From Rhizobiaceae bacterium (GTDB lineage: Bacteria > Pseudomonadota > Alphaproteobacteria > Rhizobiales > Rhizobiaceae): a stretch of 64,000 bases of DNA. Under the pieces are notes generated by a model. The model was given only the letters and a program-made list of their open reading frames with translations. It was not told where the DNA came from and did no database searches. The position numbers and the translations under genes are program-made. Position 1 is the stretch's first letter. The number at the start of each line of letters is the position of its first letter. Shown here piece after piece: positions 61,958 through 64,000 of this stretch. Location: contig JARGOF010000004.1 of assembly GCA_029212415.1 (NCBI GenBank), forward strand, positions 180,308 through 244,307. Direction: 5' to 3'.

Positions 61958-63406
61958 TCAGGGATAAGCGTTGGGTTTGGCGGCCCATTCGGCATAGGCT
62001 GCCCTTTGCTTCTCAACACCGATCTTGCCAGTGATGGTATCCCAAGCGGCTGCAACATCGTCAAGGATCGCTTGCGGTTCTTCGCCCGCCCAAAGGCGTG
62101 TAATACCCTGGCGCAGCGCTTCGCCGTAGCGATCTGTCTGAATGACGGACAGGTCGAGCAGACCGGCATTTGCACCAGCCTGCAGCGCCTCAAGATATTC
62201 GGGTGCATCCGGCCAAAGCGCCTTGTACTCTTCCGACACAAAGTGCGATTCACGGAAAGGGTCACGCAGCGCATAGGGCAGTTGCACACGCTGGCCACTG
62301 ATTTCTTCCGAGTTCATCCACTGAATGAACAGGTAGGCGGCTTCCTTGTTCTTGGAACTGGCCGAGATTGACAGCGCGTAGCCCGCTGCAAGCTCGGGTG
62401 TTCCACCAGGGTTCAGCGCATAGCCGACTTTTCCGGCAATGGTGGATTTCGGCACCCAGGACAGGGCCTCCGTGTCCGTACCATAGCCTGCAGCCCACCG
62501 GCCATAGGGCGGCCAGGAGATGGTCATGGCCGTATCGCCCTGCTGGAATGCAGCAAGATTCTCGACGAAACCCCAGGTCTGAACACCAGGCGGCATCCAT
62601 TTGTTCTCTTCAACCCAGGCCTTGAAAACGTCTACGCCTGCGGCTGAATTGACCGTTGCCTTCATCGTATCGGCATCAAAGAACCTGCCGCCATTGTTGC
62701 GGAAGCGCTCCATGAACATGAACTGAGCGGCCCCCGCTTCACGAATGAAGGCAGCTCCATAGGGCTTGTTGTTGGTGAACGCGCTGATGAACGAACCCAC
62801 ATCGCTGAACTGGTCCCAGGTTGTGGGTGGTACCGGCAGGTCGTAGCCGTGTTTGGCTTTGAACGCTTCCTGAATTGCCGGGTCGCCCAGAATATCCTTG
62901 CGATAGTAGAAGACAAAGATGTCACCATCATCGGGCAGACCATAGATCTTGCCGTTCACGGTCATCTGGTTGTCGCGGTAGACAGGCGCAATGGTCTCCA
63001 GGTGTTCACGGTAGCCATATTTGTCGACAAAGGGACCGAGATCTTCCAGAGCTCCCGCACGCACGAGATCCGGCATCCATGACGGGATAACATTCAGCGC
63101 ATCATAGGCGCCCGTCCCTGCGCGGTGTTCCTGAAGTGTCTTGGTAAACAATTCGCCGCCCGGCACTTCAATCACTTTGACTTTGACGCCAGTCAACTCT
63201 TCAAACATGGGACCGGTAAAGTTCAATGGGTCCAGCGATTGCAGCCCCGCCTCCCACGTCACTGTAATTTCGGTTCCGGCGTATTTCTTGGCGGCCTCCA
63301 CCGCTATGTCTGCTGCGGACTCCGCATGTGCCAGTCCCGCAGCCGCAAGCGCACCCACGGACACAGCCGCAGCAGCGATCCCGCGGATCAGTTTGTTTCT
63401 CACCAT
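61958..63406 (-). CDS. Carbohydrate ABC importer binding protein, system II
   Basis: 482 residues from an ATG at 63406 behind GGGGAGGTAGAT. Signal peptide ends near AHAES. The mature part is an extracellular solute-binding family 1 protein, with LQEHRAGTGAYDALNVIPSW and FQQGDTAMTISWPPYGRWAA. First gene of the system II operon. Ligand unknown; the downstream RLP and kinase suggest a C5 branched sugar acid or related compound. Confidence 0.9.
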   Translation of the reverse strand: MVRNKLIRGIAAAAVSVGALAAAGLAHAESAADIAVEAAKKYAGTEITVTWEAGLQSLDPLNFTGPMFEELTGVKVKVIEVPGGELFTKTLQEHRAGTGAYDALNVIPSWMPDLVRAGALEDLGPFVDKYGYREHLETIAPVYRDNQMTVNGKIYGLPDDGDIFVFYYRKDILGDPAIQEAFKAKHGYDLPVPPTTWDQFSDVGSFISAFTNNKPYGAAFIREAGAAQFMFMERFRNNGGRFFDADTMKATVNSAAGVDVFKAWVEENKWMPPGVQTWGFVENLAAFQQGDTAMTISWPPYGRWAAGYGTDTEALSWVPKSTIAGKVGYALNPGGTPELAAGYALSISASSKNKEAAYLFIQWMNSEEISGQRVQLPYALRDPFRESHFVSEEYKALWPDAPEYLEALQAGANAGLLDLSVIQTDRYGEALRQGITRLWAGEEPQAILDDVAAAWDTITGKIGVEKQRAAYAEWAAKPNAYP

Positions 63407-64000
63407 ATCTACCTCCCCTGGTTGATTATTGGCTGACCGAGAAAGGCGCTTTGATAACACCCTCACACCCAGCACATGAAAAGAGATAGCAGATCATCAT
63501 ACCAGTTGCAAATCGTGACATCATTCAAGTGAAATTTTTGTGTGAAAGCACTGTTTGTTGTTGGGATTCACGTTGATAATCGGCGCCTATCAGGCCAGCC
63601 CTCCCCAAAGGCCGCACCGTGCCGACGATCAGGACCTTCAATGGCGGTTGTCGCGCAGCCTTTCAGTTCCCACATTCTTAGTTCCGGCGGCAAAAATGGG
63701 GCTACTGGCGTCGAATAGTCGATGTGACTGGACGTCCGGTCTTCTGCCCATCGGCCATCTTGACTTTTGATTTGCAAAGGCTCAGGCTCACTCCATGTAC
63801 GCGACCAAAAGACAGCTTCAGACATATTTCAGGGTGTGCCCCATCGCGGGCATTTGACCCCCGGCTTGGTCGTGTCGCGCCCCAGTCGTGGGGTATAGGC
63901 TCGTTTCACGCATTGCTGATGACCGCAGCCAGATACGCGACATACCTTTCCAGATTTACCTTTTTGAACTCAGCGACGCCATAGGTGCGCGCGGTTCACG
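63407..64000. other. Promoter of system II operon, then region without a supported gene
   Basis: 594 bases to the right edge. The first 150 hold the system II promoter and the shared 15-base element. From about 63570 on, several short frames exist on both strands but none has a family motif. On the minus strand a closed 29-codon stretch ending at 63906 (reading VNLERYVAYLAAVISNA at its end) could be the tail of a degraded gene, possibly of a mobile element; I cannot name it. Confidence 0.45.
63492..63506. promoter_or_regulatory. 15-bp element shared with system I importer promoter (copy 2)
   Basis: GATCATCATACCAGT, identical to 53515-53529 and about 86-100 bases upstream of the binding-protein ATG. 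Same orientation relative to the downstream operon as copy 1. Likely operator for one regulator that controls both importers; no GntR-type gene is present nearby in the window, so the regulator may lie beyond the right edge. Confidence 0.55.

Noticed and set aside
63724..63984. 86-residue plus-strand reading frame near the right edge
   Set aside because: No domain, composition unlike neighbouring genes and no ribosome site; kept only as unassigned intergenic DNA.

Overview
The window reads as an accessory, catabolic stretch of an alphaproteobacterial chromosome or megaplasmid, most like Hyphomicrobiales or marine Rhodobacterales. This placement is an inference from gene content: many high-affinity importers, a LivM-LivG fusion, paired TRAP systems, a deoR-tpiA-rpiB gene order known from rhizobial and Brucella erythritol loci, and tight ATGA/GTGA overlaps. 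There are no rRNA, tRNA, CRISPR, phage or housekeeping genes. I count eight solute importers in 64 kb, each next to its own regulator or enzymes.

Layout. (1) 1-8971, minus strand: a TetR regulator, then a single operon of a cyclase-family hydrolase, a Liv-type ABC importer with fused permease and ATPase, and a three-subunit molybdenum hydroxylase (coxM-coxS-coxL type) that runs off the left edge. (2) 9332-18119: AraC regulator (plus) divergent from an operon of cupin, alpha/beta hydrolase, second cupin, FAD monooxygenase and a second LivKHMGF importer; this looks like uptake and oxidation of an aromatic or related acid. (3) 18120-30146: a worn transposase fragment, a ROK repressor, two TIM-barrel isomerases/epimerases, a SIS-domain sugar isomerase/deaminase, glucokinase, a Gfo/Idh/MocA dehydrogenase and a ribose-type sugar ABC importer. 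(4) 30270-42394: two complete TRAP transporters interleaved with two glutathione S-transferases, an aldehyde dehydrogenase, an SDR and a double-domain OsmC protein, under a divergent GntR/FadR-type regulator with three palindromic operator candidates. (5) 42631-47974: LysR regulator plus a spermidine/putrescine-type ABC importer led by a DUF3830 protein. (6) 48482-63406: two MalFGK-type carbohydrate ABC importers bracketing deoR, a triosephosphate-isomerase-like gene, rpiB, a fused DhaK-DhaL kinase and a RuBisCO-like protein (RLP).

Region 6 is the most interesting. The TPI-like, RpiB-like and DAK proteins match the known tetrulose-phosphate route to D-erythrose 4-phosphate, and the RLP keeps the metal-binding lysine/Asp/Glu set but not all CO2-fixation residues. 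Together they suggest a branched or acid-sugar pathway in which the RLP removes a carboxyl carbon and the C4 product enters the pentose phosphate pathway. The two transporter operons about 10 kb apart share an identical 15-base sequence upstream, which ties them into one regulon. Region 4 resembles, in parts list only, glutathione-dependent ether cleavage (SDR, two GSTs, ALDH) and may be an undescribed glutathione-linked catabolic system.

All functional statements rest on reading motifs and context by eye; no database search or structure prediction was run.
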